The notes: generated from the letters alone by a model not told the origin. A stretch of 64,000 bases of DNA from Mycolicibacterium sp. J2 (GCF_026240945.1 NZ_JAPFPY010000009.1:1-64000), one strand, 5' to 3'; positions 9,178-18,415 are shown, counted from the stretch's first letter. Numbers and translations are program-made.

Positions 9178-9959
9178 CTCTCTACCGTAGGCGACGCGCC
9201 CCTGGCTTCGTAGCCGCGTTCCGAACTCCGACCCCGCACGGGCCCCGATCGTGATTCGAGCGCGACCTCGTCGTCGATCAGCGGCTGGGGCAGCCGCCGC
9301 CATCGGCCGACCCCCGGCTGCGACAACCACACCGCGAAGGCCAGCGCGGCGTCCAGGATCAGCGCCAGCGCGGTCACCATCAGGGCACCCACCAGCGCGA
9401 TGTGGAATTGCCTGATCTTGATGCCGTCGATCAGGTAGCGGCCCAGCCCGCCCAGGCTGGCATAGGCGGCGACGGTGGCGGTGGCCACGATCTGCAAGGT
9501 GGCGGTGCGCAGCCCACCCAGGATGAGCGGCAGCGCGTTGGGCACCTCGACCCGGGACAGCACCTGGCGTTCGGTCATCCCCATGGACCGCGCGGCGTCG
9601 ACGACAGCGGCGTCGACGTTGGCGATGCCGGCATACGTCCCGGCCAGCAACGGCGGGATACCCAACAGCATCAGCGCGACGGTGGGCGGTATCAGTCCCA
9701 GACCCCACAGCAGCACCCCGAGCAGCAGGACACCCAGCGTGGGCAGGGCACGCAGCGCGTTGACGCCGGTGACCACCAGGAAGGTGCCGCGGCCGGTGTG
9801 CCCGATGAGCAGCCCGACCGGGATCGCGACCAGCGCCGAGAACAGCACCGCGATCGCGGTGTACTGCAGGTGTTCGGCGATCCGGATGCCCAGCCCGGCC
9901 GGGCCGGACCAGTGCTCCGCGGTGAAGATGTAGGACAGGGCCTGCTGCAGGAAGTTCAT
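9174..9959 (-). CDS. proZ: Glycine betaine/choline ABC transporter permease ProZ
   Basis: One of the two permeases of an OpuB/OpuC-type osmoprotectant importer. The 261-residue protein has about five to six membrane helices and the EAA-type coupling segment IANVDAAVVDAARSMGMT followed by ...LPLILGGLRT. The C-terminus carries a charged tail of about 35 residues. It overlaps the DUF1089 gene downstream and the proW stop upstream by 4 bp each, so translation is coupled throughout. Confidence 0.9.
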   Translation of the reverse strand: MNFLQQALSYIFTAEHWSGPAGLGIRIAEHLQYTAIAVLFSALVAIPVGLLIGHTGRGTFLVVTGVNALRALPTLGVLLLGVLLWGLGLIPPTVALMLLGIPPLLAGTYAGIANVDAAVVDAARSMGMTERQVLSRVEVPNALPLILGGLRTATLQIVATATVAAYASLGGLGRYLIDGIKIRQFHIALVGALMVTALALILDAALAFAVWLSQPGVGRWRRLPQPLIDDEVALESRSGPVRGRSSERGYEARGASPTVER

Positions 9960-10603
9960 CGCGCCCCCGCCGTGGCCCGGGTCCAGGGAGTGATGACCTT
10001 GCCCGCCAACAGGATCAACGCGTCGATCACCACGGCCAGCACGAAGATGGCGATGATGCCTGCGATGATCTGGCCGCTCTTGTTGGCCTGATAACCCTCG
10101 GTGAACCAGGTGCCCAGACCGCCGATACCGATCACCGACCCCACCGACACCATCGAGATATTGGTCACCGCGACCACCCGCAGGCTGGCGATGAGCACCG
10201 GAACAGCAAGGGGCAGTTCGACTTTTACGATGCGGGTGAAGGGCCGGTAGCCGACGGCGGTGGCGGCGTCCAGCACGTCGGCGGGTACCGCGTCCAGCGC
10301 CTCGGGCACGGCACGCACCAGCAGCGCGGTGGTGTAGAGCGTGAGGGCGACGATGACGTTGGCCTCGTCGAGGATGCGGGTCGGGATGATCAGTGGCAGC
10401 GCCACGAACAGCGCCAGCGACGGGATGGTGAAGACGATGCTGGCGATCACCGTGATGGTGCGGCGCGGCACGGTGGTGCGCTGCACGGCCGCGCCCAGCG
10501 GTATCGCGATGAGCAGTCCGAGCACGATCGGCACCAGCGACAGGCGCAGGTGGATCAGCGTCAGCGCCCACGCCTTGTCCAGATGGGTCAGCAGATACGT
10601 CAC
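9956..10603 (-). CDS. proW: Glycine betaine/choline ABC transporter permease ProW
   Basis: The second permease, 215 residues, with several hydrophobic helices and the coupling region VPADVLDAATAVGYRPF, then PLAVPVLIASLR. The GTG at 10603 was chosen because it overlaps the proV stop by one base (TAGTG) and gives an N-terminus leading straight into the first helix. The longer upstream frame is an out-of-frame shadow of proV. It partners with ProZ and is powered by ProV. Confidence 0.9.
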   Translation of the reverse strand: MTYLLTHLDKAWALTLIHLRLSLVPIVLGLLIAIPLGAAVQRTTVPRRTITVIASIVFTIPSLALFVALPLIIPTRILDEANVIVALTLYTTALLVRAVPEALDAVPADVLDAATAVGYRPFTRIVKVELPLAVPVLIASLRVVAVTNISMVSVGSVIGIGGLGTWFTEGYQANKSGQIIAGIIAIFVLAVVIDALILLAGKVITPWTRATAGAR

Positions 10604-11712
10604 TACCCGACCTTCGGCACCCGGCGTTGTCGTTGCAGGGCCGCCAGCACGTCGTCGGCCCGGATACCGCCCAGCAGCCGGCCGTCGTCGTCGACGGCCA
10701 CTCCCAGCCCCGACGGTGAGGACAGCGCGGCGTCCAACGCCTGCCGCAGCGAGCCGTCCGGCGGGAAGAACGAGCCTCCACCGATCGTGCTGTCGTACAA
10801 CGCACTTCCCTTGCGGTGGACGTCGACGCCCTCGGCGTTGATCCACGCGAACGGCTTGCCGTCGGCGCGGATCACCAGCAGCCACTGCCCGGGATCGAGC
10901 TGCTGGGCGTCGATCTCGGACTCGGGCACCTGAGGGATATCGTGCAGCGGCAACCCGTTGCCCTCGAAGAACTGCAGCCCGCGGTAGCCGCGGTCGGCAC
11001 CGACGAAACCGGACACCAGCTCGTTGGCCGGATTGGACAGCACGAACGCCGGCTCGGCGTACTGCTGCAGCACCCCGCCCCGGCCGAACACCGCCACCTT
11101 GTCCCCGAGTTTGACCGCCTCGTCGATGTCATGTGTGACGAACACGATGGTCTTGCGCAATTCGCTTTGCAGCCGCAGGATCTCGGTCTGCAGCTCTTCG
11201 CGCACCACCGGGTCGACGGCGCTGAACGGTTCGTCCATCAACAGGATGGGCGGATCGGCCGCGAGCGCCCTGGCCACTCCGACGCGCTGCTGCTGGCCAC
11301 CGGACAGTTGGGCCGGATAACGGTTGGCGAGTTTGGGGTCCAAGCCGACCCGCTCCAAGACGCGCAGCGCGGCTTTGCGTGCGGCACGCCGTGTTTCGCC
11401 TTTGAGCACCGGTACGGTGGCGACGTTGTCGACGACCCGCTGATGCGGCATCAGCCCGGCGCTCTGGATGACGTAGCCGATGCCCAGCCGAAGCTTGACG
11501 GGGTCCACCTCGGTCACGTCGTTGCCGTCGACGGTGAGCGTGCCCGACGTCGGTTCGATCATCCGGTTGATCATCCGCATCGAGGTCGTCTTGCCGCAGC
11601 CCGACGGCCCGACGAACGCCGCCAGCGTGCCCTCCGGGATGTCGAGGGTGAGATCGTCGACCGCGACGGTGCCGTCCGGGTAGGTCTTGGTGACGTTGGT
11701 GAAGGTGATCAT
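10603..11712 (-). CDS. proV: Glycine betaine/choline ABC transporter ATPase ProV
   Basis: A 369-residue ATPase. It contains Walker A GPSGCGKTTS at residues 35-44, the Q-loop GYVIQSAGL, the ABC signature LSGGQQQRVGVARAL, Walker B ILLMDEPFSAVDP and the H-loop FVTHDIDEA. The C-terminal third has a CBS-like ending (PSGLGVAVDDDGRLLGGI), the module that senses ionic strength in OpuA-type systems. It begins 7 bp after proX and overlaps proW by one base, so proX-V-W-Z is a single operon. Confidence 0.92.
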   Translation of the reverse strand: MITFTNVTKTYPDGTVAVDDLTLDIPEGTLAAFVGPSGCGKTTSMRMINRMIEPTSGTLTVDGNDVTEVDPVKLRLGIGYVIQSAGLMPHQRVVDNVATVPVLKGETRRAARKAALRVLERVGLDPKLANRYPAQLSGGQQQRVGVARALAADPPILLMDEPFSAVDPVVREELQTEILRLQSELRKTIVFVTHDIDEAVKLGDKVAVFGRGGVLQQYAEPAFVLSNPANELVSGFVGADRGYRGLQFFEGNGLPLHDIPQVPESEIDAQQLDPGQWLLVIRADGKPFAWINAEGVDVHRKGSALYDSTIGGGSFFPPDGSLRQALDAALSSPSGLGVAVDDDGRLLGGIRADDVLAALQRQRRVPKVG

Positions 11713-11719
11713 CGGACAC

Positions 11720-12670
11720 TCACTTGCCGGGAAGGGGTTTGTCGAAACCGTTGTCCGCGATCCACTTTCCGGCCGCCTCGTCGGGGTCGACCCCCTTGTT
11801 GCCCTCGACGGAGGTGTTCAGGTCGATCAATGCCGCGGTGGACAGTTTCGCGCTGACGGCGTCGAGTACGGACTTCAGGTCGGTGGACAACTTCTGTGAG
11901 GCCACGAGCGGCACCACGTTCGCGGCGAGGAAGACACTCTTGGGGTCCTCCAGCACCACCAGCTTGTCGCGCACGATGGCCGGTGAGGTGCTGAAGACGT
12001 TGGCGGCGGTGATGGCCCCGCTGGTGAGAGCCTGCACGGTGGCCGGGCCACCGCCGTCACTGATCGCCACGAAGTTGGCCGGGGAAATGGTCAACCCGTA
12101 CTGGTCTTTGAGGCCCACCAGGCCGGTCCGACGGGTCTGAAACTCCGACGGGCCGCCGACCTTCACCTCGGCCGAGTGGGCGGCCAGGTCGGCGATGGAC
12201 TTCAGCTTCCAGCGTTGTGCGGTCGCCGCCGAAACCGCCAGGGTGTCCTTGTCCTCGGCCGGGGACGGGTAGGTGATCGACAGGTCCCCCGGCAGCGCCT
12301 TGAGCAGTGCCAGCAGCACGGCGTCCGATGTGGTTGCCGTGCTGGCGGCATCGAAGTACTGCAACAGGTTTCCGGTGTACTCCGGAATCAGGTCGATGGA
12401 GTGATCCTGCACGGCAGGGATGTAGGTTTCGCGGCTGCCGATACCGAACTGCCGTTTGATGGTGAAACCGTTGGCCTCCAACGCCTGGGCGTAGATCTCG
12501 GCGATGATCTTCGACTCGGTGAAGTCGGCCGAGCCGACGGTGATGGCCTTCAGATCACCGGAGACGGTGCCGCCGCCGAGGGGGTCGGCGCTACCGCACC
12601 CCGCGCTCAGCACGGCGAGCAACGTCGCGATGACGAGCCAGACCGCCGTTGTTCCCCGTCTGCAGCGCAT
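11720..12670 (-). CDS. proX: Osmoprotectant-binding lipoprotein ProX
   Basis: The 316-residue substrate-binding component. Its signal peptide ends in the lipobox LSAGC, so it is tethered to the outer face of the membrane. The mature protein follows the OpuAC fold: ITVGSADFTESKIIAEIYAQ, LIPEYTGNLL, a hinge, and VVPLVASQKLS. In this family the aromatic cage binds glycine betaine, choline or related quaternary amines; the exact ligand cannot be read from the sequence. I chose ATG 12670 because the longer start adds a charged, non-signal-like extension. This is the first gene of the operon. Confidence 0.9.
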   Translation of the reverse strand: MRCRRGTTAVWLVIATLLAVLSAGCGSADPLGGGTVSGDLKAITVGSADFTESKIIAEIYAQALEANGFTIKRQFGIGSRETYIPAVQDHSIDLIPEYTGNLLQYFDAASTATTSDAVLLALLKALPGDLSITYPSPAEDKDTLAVSAATAQRWKLKSIADLAAHSAEVKVGGPSEFQTRRTGLVGLKDQYGLTISPANFVAISDGGGPATVQALTSGAITAANVFSTSPAIVRDKLVVLEDPKSVFLAANVVPLVASQKLSTDLKSVLDAVSAKLSTAALIDLNTSVEGNKGVDPDEAAGKWIADNGFDKPLPGK

Positions 12671-12803
12671 ACCGTCCCCTCGGCCATGCCGACTGTGATG
12701 CCTGGCAATTCCCACGACAGTAACGGGCCAGGGCGCGACATGCCGAGCTTTGATTCACCGTGAAGTAGTTTGCTTCCGGCGCCGGAGGGGCAAGGATGGG
12801 GGC

Positions 12804-13151
12804 ATGAGCAACGATCCGATCGCGCCGGACCCGCTCCCGGAACCGCCGGCCGACCTGCCCCCGGCGGCTCCACCGGAGGACGCGGTGAAGTTCACCAGGG
12901 CGGCAGCACTGTGGTCATCGCTGATCGTCGGCTTCCTCATCCTGATCGTGCTGCTGATCTTCATCGCGCAGAACACCGATCCCGGCACCTTCCACTTCCT
13001 CGGCTGGAACTGGTCGCTGCCGCTCGGGGTGGCGCTGCTGCTGGCCGCGGTGTGCGGCGGGTTGCTGGCGGTGCTCGTCGGTGCCGCCCGGATCGTGCAG
13101 CTGCGCATCGCGGCCCGCAAGAATCTCAAAGCCGCCCGACGAGCCGGGTAA
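12804..13151 (+). CDS. LapA-domain (DUF1049) small membrane protein
   Basis: A 115-residue protein. A Pro-rich cytoplasmic N-terminus of about 30 residues is followed by two membrane helices, the second preceded by the LapA-family motif IAQNTDPGTFHFLGW, and a basic C-terminal tail. The family is related to lipopolysaccharide-assembly protein A, but in mycobacteria its role is not defined; the homologue is Rv3760. The start is ATG 12804, with a purine-rich GGAGGGGCAAGGA stretch upstream. Its 3' end lies inside a 27-bp tandem repeat. Confidence 0.8.
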   Translation: MSNDPIAPDPLPEPPADLPPAAPPEDAVKFTRAAALWSSLIVGFLILIVLLIFIAQNTDPGTFHFLGWNWSLPLGVALLLAAVCGGLLAVLVGAARIVQLRIAARKNLKAARRAG

Positions 13152-13194
13152 TCCAGCGCCGCCCGGCGAGCCGGGTAATCCAGCACCGCCCGGC
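13131..13194. repeat. 27-bp tandem repeat, 2.4 copies, spanning a gene end
   Basis: Units at 13131-13157 and 13158-13184 differ by one base, and a third partial copy covers 13185-13194. The first unit contains the last codons and the TAA stop of the LapA-domain gene; the second brings a second TAA in register. Confidence 0.85.
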
Positions 13195-13196
13195 CG

Positions 13197-14207
13197 CTAG
13201 ACCAGCCGCAAACCTTCGGCGATCAGCGGTGCCACGGTTGCCCCGACGACGGATTCCTGGCCGCCCTCCCTGGCCCGGAAGTCGATGCCTGCCGCGATGA
13301 TGGCCAGCTTGAAATAAGCCAGGGCCATGTAGAAGTCCCAGTGGCTCAGTTCCTGCCCGCTGGCCACCGCATAGCGCTGGGCCAACCCGTCGGCCGACGG
13401 CAGCAACGGTGACGTCCAGGCCGCCTGCATGCCCAGCACGTCGTCGAAGTTCGGGTTGCGGTACACGCACATCAGGGCCGCGTCGGACAGCGGGTCACCG
13501 AGGGTGGACAGTTCCCAGTCCAGCACCGCACGCACGATGGTCGGGTCTGAGGCGTCGAGGATGGTGTTGTCGATGCGGTAGTCCCCGTGCACGATCGAGG
13601 CCCGCGAGCTGGCCGGGATGCCTTGCGCCAGAGCAGAATGCAGGCGCTTAACGTCGTCGTCGCGGGGGTCATCGGGCAGCCGGACCAGATCCCACTGCGA
13701 GCCCCAGCGCCGCACCTGGCGCTCCAGGTAGCCCTGCGCCTTCCCGAAATCACCCAGCCCGACGGCCTGCGGATCGACGGCATGCAGATCGGCCAGCACC
13801 TTGATCAGGGCGTCGACACAACCCTCGATCACCGTCGCGTCGCCGAGGGCCTGCAGTTCGTCGGCGCTGCGCACCACCTGGCCCTCGACATTCTCGACCA
13901 TCTGGAACGGTGCGCCCAACACCGAATCGTCGTTGCGCATCGTCACCGCGCGCGCGACCGGCACTCCGGTGCCGGCCAGCGCGGCCACCACCTTGTACTC
14001 GCGGGCCATATCGTGCGCCGACGGGGTCAACCCGTGCAGCGGGGGCCTGCGCAGCACCCAGGCCGACGCGTCGTCGAACACCCGGAAGGTCAGATTGGAC
14101 CGGCCGCCGGAGATCAGTTCGGCGCGCAGCTCGCCGGAGCGGGGAATCCCTTCGGCACGCAGATGGCGGTCCAGGGCGTCGAGGTCAAGTCCATCCAGAG
14201 AGGTCAC
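13197..14207 (-). CDS. APH-family phosphotransferase (ACAD10/11-like kinase domain, Rv3761c type)
   Basis: A 336-residue cytoplasmic kinase-fold protein. It has the nucleotide-binding start ISGGRSNLTFRV, the catalytic HGDYRIDNTI (Brenner-type HGD with the metal-binding N) and LDWELSTLGDP with the magnesium-binding Asp. Such domains are fused to acyl-CoA dehydrogenases in animal ACAD10/11, where they phosphorylate 4-hydroxy acids. The M. tuberculosis homologue is mislabelled fadE36 although it has no dehydrogenase domain. A role in hydroxy-fatty-acid catabolism is inferred. Confidence 0.85.
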   Translation of the reverse strand: MTSLDGLDLDALDRHLRAEGIPRSGELRAELISGGRSNLTFRVFDDASAWVLRRPPLHGLTPSAHDMAREYKVVAALAGTGVPVARAVTMRNDDSVLGAPFQMVENVEGQVVRSADELQALGDATVIEGCVDALIKVLADLHAVDPQAVGLGDFGKAQGYLERQVRRWGSQWDLVRLPDDPRDDDVKRLHSALAQGIPASSRASIVHGDYRIDNTILDASDPTIVRAVLDWELSTLGDPLSDAALMCVYRNPNFDDVLGMQAAWTSPLLPSADGLAQRYAVASGQELSHWDFYMALAYFKLAIIAAGIDFRAREGGQESVVGATVAPLIAEGLRLV

Positions 14208-14216
14208 CGGAACTGT

Positions 14217-14825
14217 TTACCACCGCACATTTCGCGGCAGCAGATCCCATACGTGTTCGGTGCCGTTCACGGCCGCAACGGACAGCTTGCCGCTGCGTGA
14301 GGCCAGCAGCCGGGTCACCGAGGCGTAGTCGACGTGGAACGACAGCAGCCGCTCCGTTCCGAGGATGTGATGCAGCAGGACGTTGATGACGCCGCCGTGG
14401 CTGAACAGCACCACGGTGTCGTCGTGGCCGGCCGCGGCGATCAGATCGTCGACGGCGGCAACCACCCGGGCCAGGAACTCCTGCTCGTCGACACCGGTGG
14501 GCAGATGCCCGGCGGCCAGCCGAGCCAGTTCCTCGGGGTTCTCCTGTGCGATCTGTTCGATCGGCACGTAATGCGACATGTCACGGTCGTACTCGGCTAG
14601 CCGTTCATCGATGTCGACACTCAGCCCCAGCTTGTCGGCGAGCGGGCCCGCGGTCTGCACGGCGCGCCGCTGCGGGCTACTGACCAGCCGACCGACCGGG
14701 AATCGCGACAGCGCATCGGGCAGGCGCGCCGCCTGCGCGATGCCCTGCTCGGACAGCTCGGGATCGGAGCCCTGGCCGGGCTCGCTGCGCAGCGGGAGCG
14801 CATGTCGGACCAGAAGCAGTTGCAT
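14217..14825 (-). CDS. Histidine phosphatase (phosphoglycerate mutase-like) family protein
   Basis: A 202-residue protein with the phosphohistidine motif LLVRHALP at its N-terminus (catalytic His at about residue 8), VSSPQRRAVQTA with the paired arginine, and a second catalytic histidine in VLFSHGGVIN. The substrate is unknown; members dephosphorylate sugars, nucleotides or proteins. ATG 14825 gives the typical start directly before the RHA motif. It ends 9 bp before the kinase-like gene and is probably co-transcribed with it. Confidence 0.85.
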   Translation of the reverse strand: MQLLLVRHALPLRSEPGQGSDPELSEQGIAQAARLPDALSRFPVGRLVSSPQRRAVQTAGPLADKLGLSVDIDERLAEYDRDMSHYVPIEQIAQENPEELARLAAGHLPTGVDEQEFLARVVAAVDDLIAAAGHDDTVVLFSHGGVINVLLHHILGTERLLSFHVDYASVTRLLASRSGKLSVAAVNGTEHVWDLLPRNVRW

Positions 14826-14863
14826 CGTGCCACCATAGGGCCGCATACCGAGGAGGTCCGGAG

Positions 14864-15622
14864 ATGGGTTATGCCGACGAGCTGTTCGATCTCACCGACC
14901 GGGTCGTGTTGATCACCGGCGGCAGCCGCGGACTGGGCCGGGAGATGGCCTTTGCGGCCGCCCGTTGCGGGGCCGACGTGGTGATCGCCAGCCGCAACCT
15001 GGAATCGTGTGAAGCCACCGCCGCAGCAATCACCGCGGAGACCGGCCGAGCCGCGCTGGCGCACCGGGTGCATGTCGGGCGGTGGGATGAGTTGGAGCCG
15101 TTGGCCGATGCCGCCTATGGCCGGTTCGGCAAGGTGGACGTGCTGGTCAACAATGCCGGCATGTCGCCGTTGTACGACTCGCTGGGCTCGGTGAGCGAGA
15201 AGTTGTTCGACTCGGTGGTGAACCTGAACTTCAAGGGGCCGTTCCGGTTGACCGCGCTGATCGGCGAGCGGATGGTGGTCGCCGGCGGCGGGTCGATCAT
15301 CAACGTGAGCTCGTCGGGATCGCTGCGACCGGATGCGTCGATGCTGCCCTACGCGGCGGCCAAGGCCGGCCTGAACGTGTTGACCGAGGGTTTCGCGAAG
15401 GCGTTCGGGCCGACGGTGCGGGTGAACACCCTGATGGCCGGTCCGTTCCTCACTGATGTCAGCAAGGCCTGGCCATCCGAGGACCCGGCCGGCTTCGCGC
15501 ACCTGGCATTACAACGCGCCGGCGATCCGGCCGAGATCGTCGGCGCCGCACTGTTTCTCATGTCGGATGCGGCCAGCTTCACCACGGGGTCCATCCTGCG
15601 CGCCGACGGTGGGCTGCCCTGA
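14864..15622 (+). CDS. Short-chain dehydrogenase/reductase
   Basis: A 252-residue classical SDR. The cofactor motif TGGSRGLGRE is at about residues 18-27, followed by NNAG, the catalytic serine in INVSSSGS, and YAAAK with the catalytic Tyr and Lys. The C-terminal GSILRADGG matches the fatty-acid or hydroxyacyl reductase branch. The cofactor is probably NADP(H), judged from the S-R pair; the substrate is unknown. It is preceded by CCGAGGAGG and its stop abuts the stop of the convergent alkyl sulfatase gene with no spacing. Confidence 0.88.
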   Translation: MGYADELFDLTDRVVLITGGSRGLGREMAFAAARCGADVVIASRNLESCEATAAAITAETGRAALAHRVHVGRWDELEPLADAAYGRFGKVDVLVNNAGMSPLYDSLGSVSEKLFDSVVNLNFKGPFRLTALIGERMVVAGGGSIINVSSSGSLRPDASMLPYAAAKAGLNVLTEGFAKAFGPTVRVNTLMAGPFLTDVSKAWPSEDPAGFAHLALQRAGDPAEIVGAALFLMSDAASFTTGSILRADGGLP

Positions 15623-17548
15623 TCAGGGGGTGATGATGGCGAAGCCCGGGTCGGGCCGGTCCATGGCACCCAACAGCTGCGCCAGAGCATCGGCCGCACC
15701 GGTGAATTCGACGCCGGGTGAGTCGGTGTCACCCGCGGCGAACGCCAACAGCCGGCCCTTGGTGGCGAACGTGGCGGTGGCCGTGGCGGTGGCCGGATCT
15801 GCCGGGGCCTTGCGGTGCACCAGCACCCCGTTGCGCAGCGTCAGCCGGTAGTCGGTGCCCAGGTCGACGAACGTCACGTCGATGGTCAGGTCCAGATCCC
15901 AGGCCCGCGGACCGTTGATGTTGATGGCGAAGGTGTCGAACATCTGCTCGGGGGTCAACTGGGCGAGCACCGTCGGTGATGTGGTCTGGGTGGGGGTGCC
16001 GAAGTTACCGTCACGCAGCTCGGTCGCCCCGGACAGGAAGAAGTTGCGCCACACCGCGTTCTCGGCGCCGTACGCCAGTTGTTCCAGGGTGTCGGCGTAC
16101 AGTGCGCGGGCGCCGGCATGATTCTCGTCGGTGAAGATGGCATGATCCAGCAGCGTTGCCGCCCAACGGAAATCGCCGTCATCAAAGGCCTGTTGCGCCA
16201 GCTCGACGACGCGGTCCAGACCGCCGATGGCCTGCACGTACCGGGGCCCGATGGCCTCAGGCGGATGCTGCCAGAGTCGGCCGGGATTACCGTCGAACCA
16301 GCCCATATAGCGCTGGTACACGGCCTTGACGTTGTGGCTGACCGAGCCGTAGTAGCCGTGGGTGTGCCACGCCTTCTCCAACGCCGGTGGCAGCGCGAAG
16401 TTCTCGGCGATCTCGATACCGGTGAACCCCTGGTTGAGCTGTCGCAAGGTCTGGTCGTGCAGGTAGGCGTACAGGTCCCGCTGCACAGACAGGTACTCGA
16501 CGATGTTGTCCCGGCCCCAGGTGGGCCAGTGATGCGAGGCGAACACGACATCGGTGCGGTCGGCGAAGGTGTCGATGGCCTCGGTGAGGTAACCGGCCCA
16601 GCCATGCGGGTCCCGCACCAGCGCACCACGCAGGGTCAGCAGGTTGTGCAGGTTGTGGGTGGCGTTCTCGGCCATGCACAGCGCCTTGAATTGTGGGAAG
16701 TAGAAATGCATCTCGGCCGGCGCCTCGGTGCCGGGCGCCATCTGGAACTCGATCTCGACGCCGTCGACGGTGTGCGTCTCGCCGGTGTGGTGGATGTCGA
16801 TGGTGGGGACGATGAGCGCCACCTCCCCCAGCGACGGGGCCTGCCCGAGCCCGCACCCGACCTGGCCTTGCGGCCCGCGAGCCAGCACCGCTCCGTACAT
16901 GTAGGCGGCGCGGCGGGTCATCGCGGTGCCGGCGTAGACGTTCTCCTGCACCGCGTGGTCGGTGAACCCTTCCGGCGCGATGACGGCTACCTTTCCGGCG
17001 TCCACATCGGCCTGCGAGGTCACACCCAGGACCCCGCCGAAATGGTCGACGTGGCTGTGGGTGTAGATCACGGCCGTGACGGGCCGATCCCCGCGATGCT
17101 CGCGATACAGCGCCAACGCCGCGGCCGCGGTCTCGGTGCTGACCAGCGGGTCGATGACGATGATGCCGGTGTCGCCCTCGATGAAGCTGATGTTCGACAG
17201 GTCCAGGCCGCGCACCTGGTAGATCCCTGGCGCGTCGTTGCCCGTCGCTCCGCTGGCCCTGGTGACCTCATACAGCCCCTGCTTGATGCACAGCTGGGAC
17301 TGCCGCCAGAGGCTCGGGTGCACCGAATCCGGCGCCTCGCCCGCCAGGAAGGCATAGGAGTCGTTGTCCCAAACGACTTTTCCACCGGCGCCGGTCACCA
17401 CGCACGGATCCATCGCCCCGATGAACCCGCGGTCGGCGTCGGCGAAGTCGCGGGTGTCGTCGAATGGCAGGCCGGTGCGGTGCCCGCGGTTGGCGGCGGC
17501 GATGGTGGCGGTGGGCGGCTTCTGCTCCATGGACACGAACCATGCCAT
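15623..17548 (-). CDS. Alkyl sulfatase, SdsA1-like metallo-beta-lactamase family (Rv3762c type)
   Basis: Hydrolyses alkyl sulfates to alcohol and sulfate in characterised relatives. The 641-residue protein has a metal-binding domain with THSHVDHFGG at about residue 163, the downstream ENATHNLHN and ASHHWP histidines, a helical dimerisation domain rich in Trp and Gly, and a C-terminal SCP2-like domain (DLTIDVTFVD...YRLTLRNGVLVHR) that binds the alkyl chain. No signal peptide is visible, unlike Pseudomonas SdsA1, so it is probably cytoplasmic. An alternative ATG start lies six codons in, at 17530. Confidence 0.9.
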   Translation of the reverse strand: MAWFVSMEQKPPTATIAAANRGHRTGLPFDDTRDFADADRGFIGAMDPCVVTGAGGKVVWDNDSYAFLAGEAPDSVHPSLWRQSQLCIKQGLYEVTRASGATGNDAPGIYQVRGLDLSNISFIEGDTGIIVIDPLVSTETAAAALALYREHRGDRPVTAVIYTHSHVDHFGGVLGVTSQADVDAGKVAVIAPEGFTDHAVQENVYAGTAMTRRAAYMYGAVLARGPQGQVGCGLGQAPSLGEVALIVPTIDIHHTGETHTVDGVEIEFQMAPGTEAPAEMHFYFPQFKALCMAENATHNLHNLLTLRGALVRDPHGWAGYLTEAIDTFADRTDVVFASHHWPTWGRDNIVEYLSVQRDLYAYLHDQTLRQLNQGFTGIEIAENFALPPALEKAWHTHGYYGSVSHNVKAVYQRYMGWFDGNPGRLWQHPPEAIGPRYVQAIGGLDRVVELAQQAFDDGDFRWAATLLDHAIFTDENHAGARALYADTLEQLAYGAENAVWRNFFLSGATELRDGNFGTPTQTTSPTVLAQLTPEQMFDTFAININGPRAWDLDLTIDVTFVDLGTDYRLTLRNGVLVHRKAPADPATATATATFATKGRLLAFAAGDTDSPGVEFTGAADALAQLLGAMDRPDPGFAIITP

Positions 17549-17571
17549 GCGCGGCGGTTCTGCGCGCCGGA

Positions 17572-18063
17572 TTACAACCGGTGCAGGGTGACGTTTTCGA
17601 GCGCGCCGTCGGCCAGCGTCGCGGTCAGGTACGTGCAGTGCGGCTGACGCCGCCGGTCGGTCGGCGAGCCCGGGTTCAGCAAGCGCAGGCCGGTGGACGC
17701 GGTCGCATCCCAGGGGATGTGACTGTGCCCGAAAACCAGCACATCGGTATCCGGGTAGAGCCGCGCCATCCGCTCGTCACGCCCGGCCGCCGCCCCGGTC
17801 TCGTGCACGACGGTGAAGCGCAGGCCGTGCAGCGTCGCGTCGGCTCGTTCGGGCAGCCGGGCCCGCAGTTCGTCCCCGTCGTTGTTGCCCCAGCACGCCA
17901 GCAGCCGCCTCGAGCGCGACTCCAGTTGATCGAGTAGGTCCGGGGACACCCAGTCACCGGCGTGGATCACCACATCGGCGGTGTCGACGGCCGCCCAGAC
18001 CGCGGCGGGCATATCCCGCGCCCGTTTGGGGACGTGGGTGTCCGCGATGAGGAGCAGGCGCAC
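17572..18063 (-). CDS. YfcE-family metallophosphoesterase
   Basis: A 163-residue calcineurin-like phosphoesterase. Metal-binding motifs are in order: D-x-H in IADTHVP, GD in HAGDW, GNND, H in VHETG, and GHSH. This layout matches small bacterial phosphodiesterases such as YfcE/MJ0936. The physiological substrate is unknown. It lies 23 bp upstream of the alkyl sulfatase start on the same strand, so the two may share a transcript. Confidence 0.88.
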   Translation of the reverse strand: MRLLLIADTHVPKRARDMPAAVWAAVDTADVVIHAGDWVSPDLLDQLESRSRRLLACWGNNDGDELRARLPERADATLHGLRFTVVHETGAAAGRDERMARLYPDTDVLVFGHSHIPWDATASTGLRLLNPGSPTDRRRQPHCTYLTATLADGALENVTLHRL

Positions 18064-18100
18064 GGCACCACCGTAACGCGGTGCCGGAATGTGAGATGAG

Positions 18101-18173
18101 TGCGCCCGAAGGGATTCGAACCCCTAACCTTCTGATCCGTAGTCAGATGCTCTATCCGTTGAGCTACGGGCGC
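18101..18173 (-). tRNA. tRNA-Arg (anticodon ACG)
   Basis: A 73-nt gene with a GCGCCCG/CGGGCGC acceptor stem, D-loop AGCTCAACGGATAGAGCA, anticodon loop CTACGGA giving ACG, and T-arm GGTTCGAATCC. The discriminator is A and CCA is not encoded. ACG is expected to be edited to ICG by TadA. Confidence 0.95.
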
Positions 18174-18208
18174 TTGGTCGTGCCTGGTACTGCTATTCAA
18201 CTATCCGG

Positions 18209-18297
18209 CGGAGGCGAGAGGATTTGAACCTCCGGTCCCCTGTAAGGGGGACAACTCATTAGCAGTGAGTCCCATTCGGCCGCTCTGGCACGCCTCC
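18209..18297 (-). tRNA. tRNA-Ser (anticodon GCT)
   Basis: An 89-nt gene with the acceptor stem GGAGGCG/CGCCTCC, a long variable arm, anticodon loop CTGCTAA giving GCT, and T-arm GGTTCAAATCC. CCA is not encoded. It lies 35 bp from tRNA-Arg(ACG) and may be co-transcribed with it. Confidence 0.95.
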
Positions 18298-18415
18298 TGA
18301 ACGATCTGAGGGTACCGGACCCCCGGAACCGCCGAGCGCACAGATTACACAGGCCGGACGGCGGAAGGCAAAGCGCGACCTCGGACGGCCACAACGGCAC
18401 CCCTAGAATGGCCGG

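Noticed and set aside
13197-14207. Acyl-CoA dehydrogenase (fadE36 label)
   Set aside because: The protein has an aminoglycoside-phosphotransferase-type kinase fold with HGD and LDWE motifs and no FAD-binding dehydrogenase domain.
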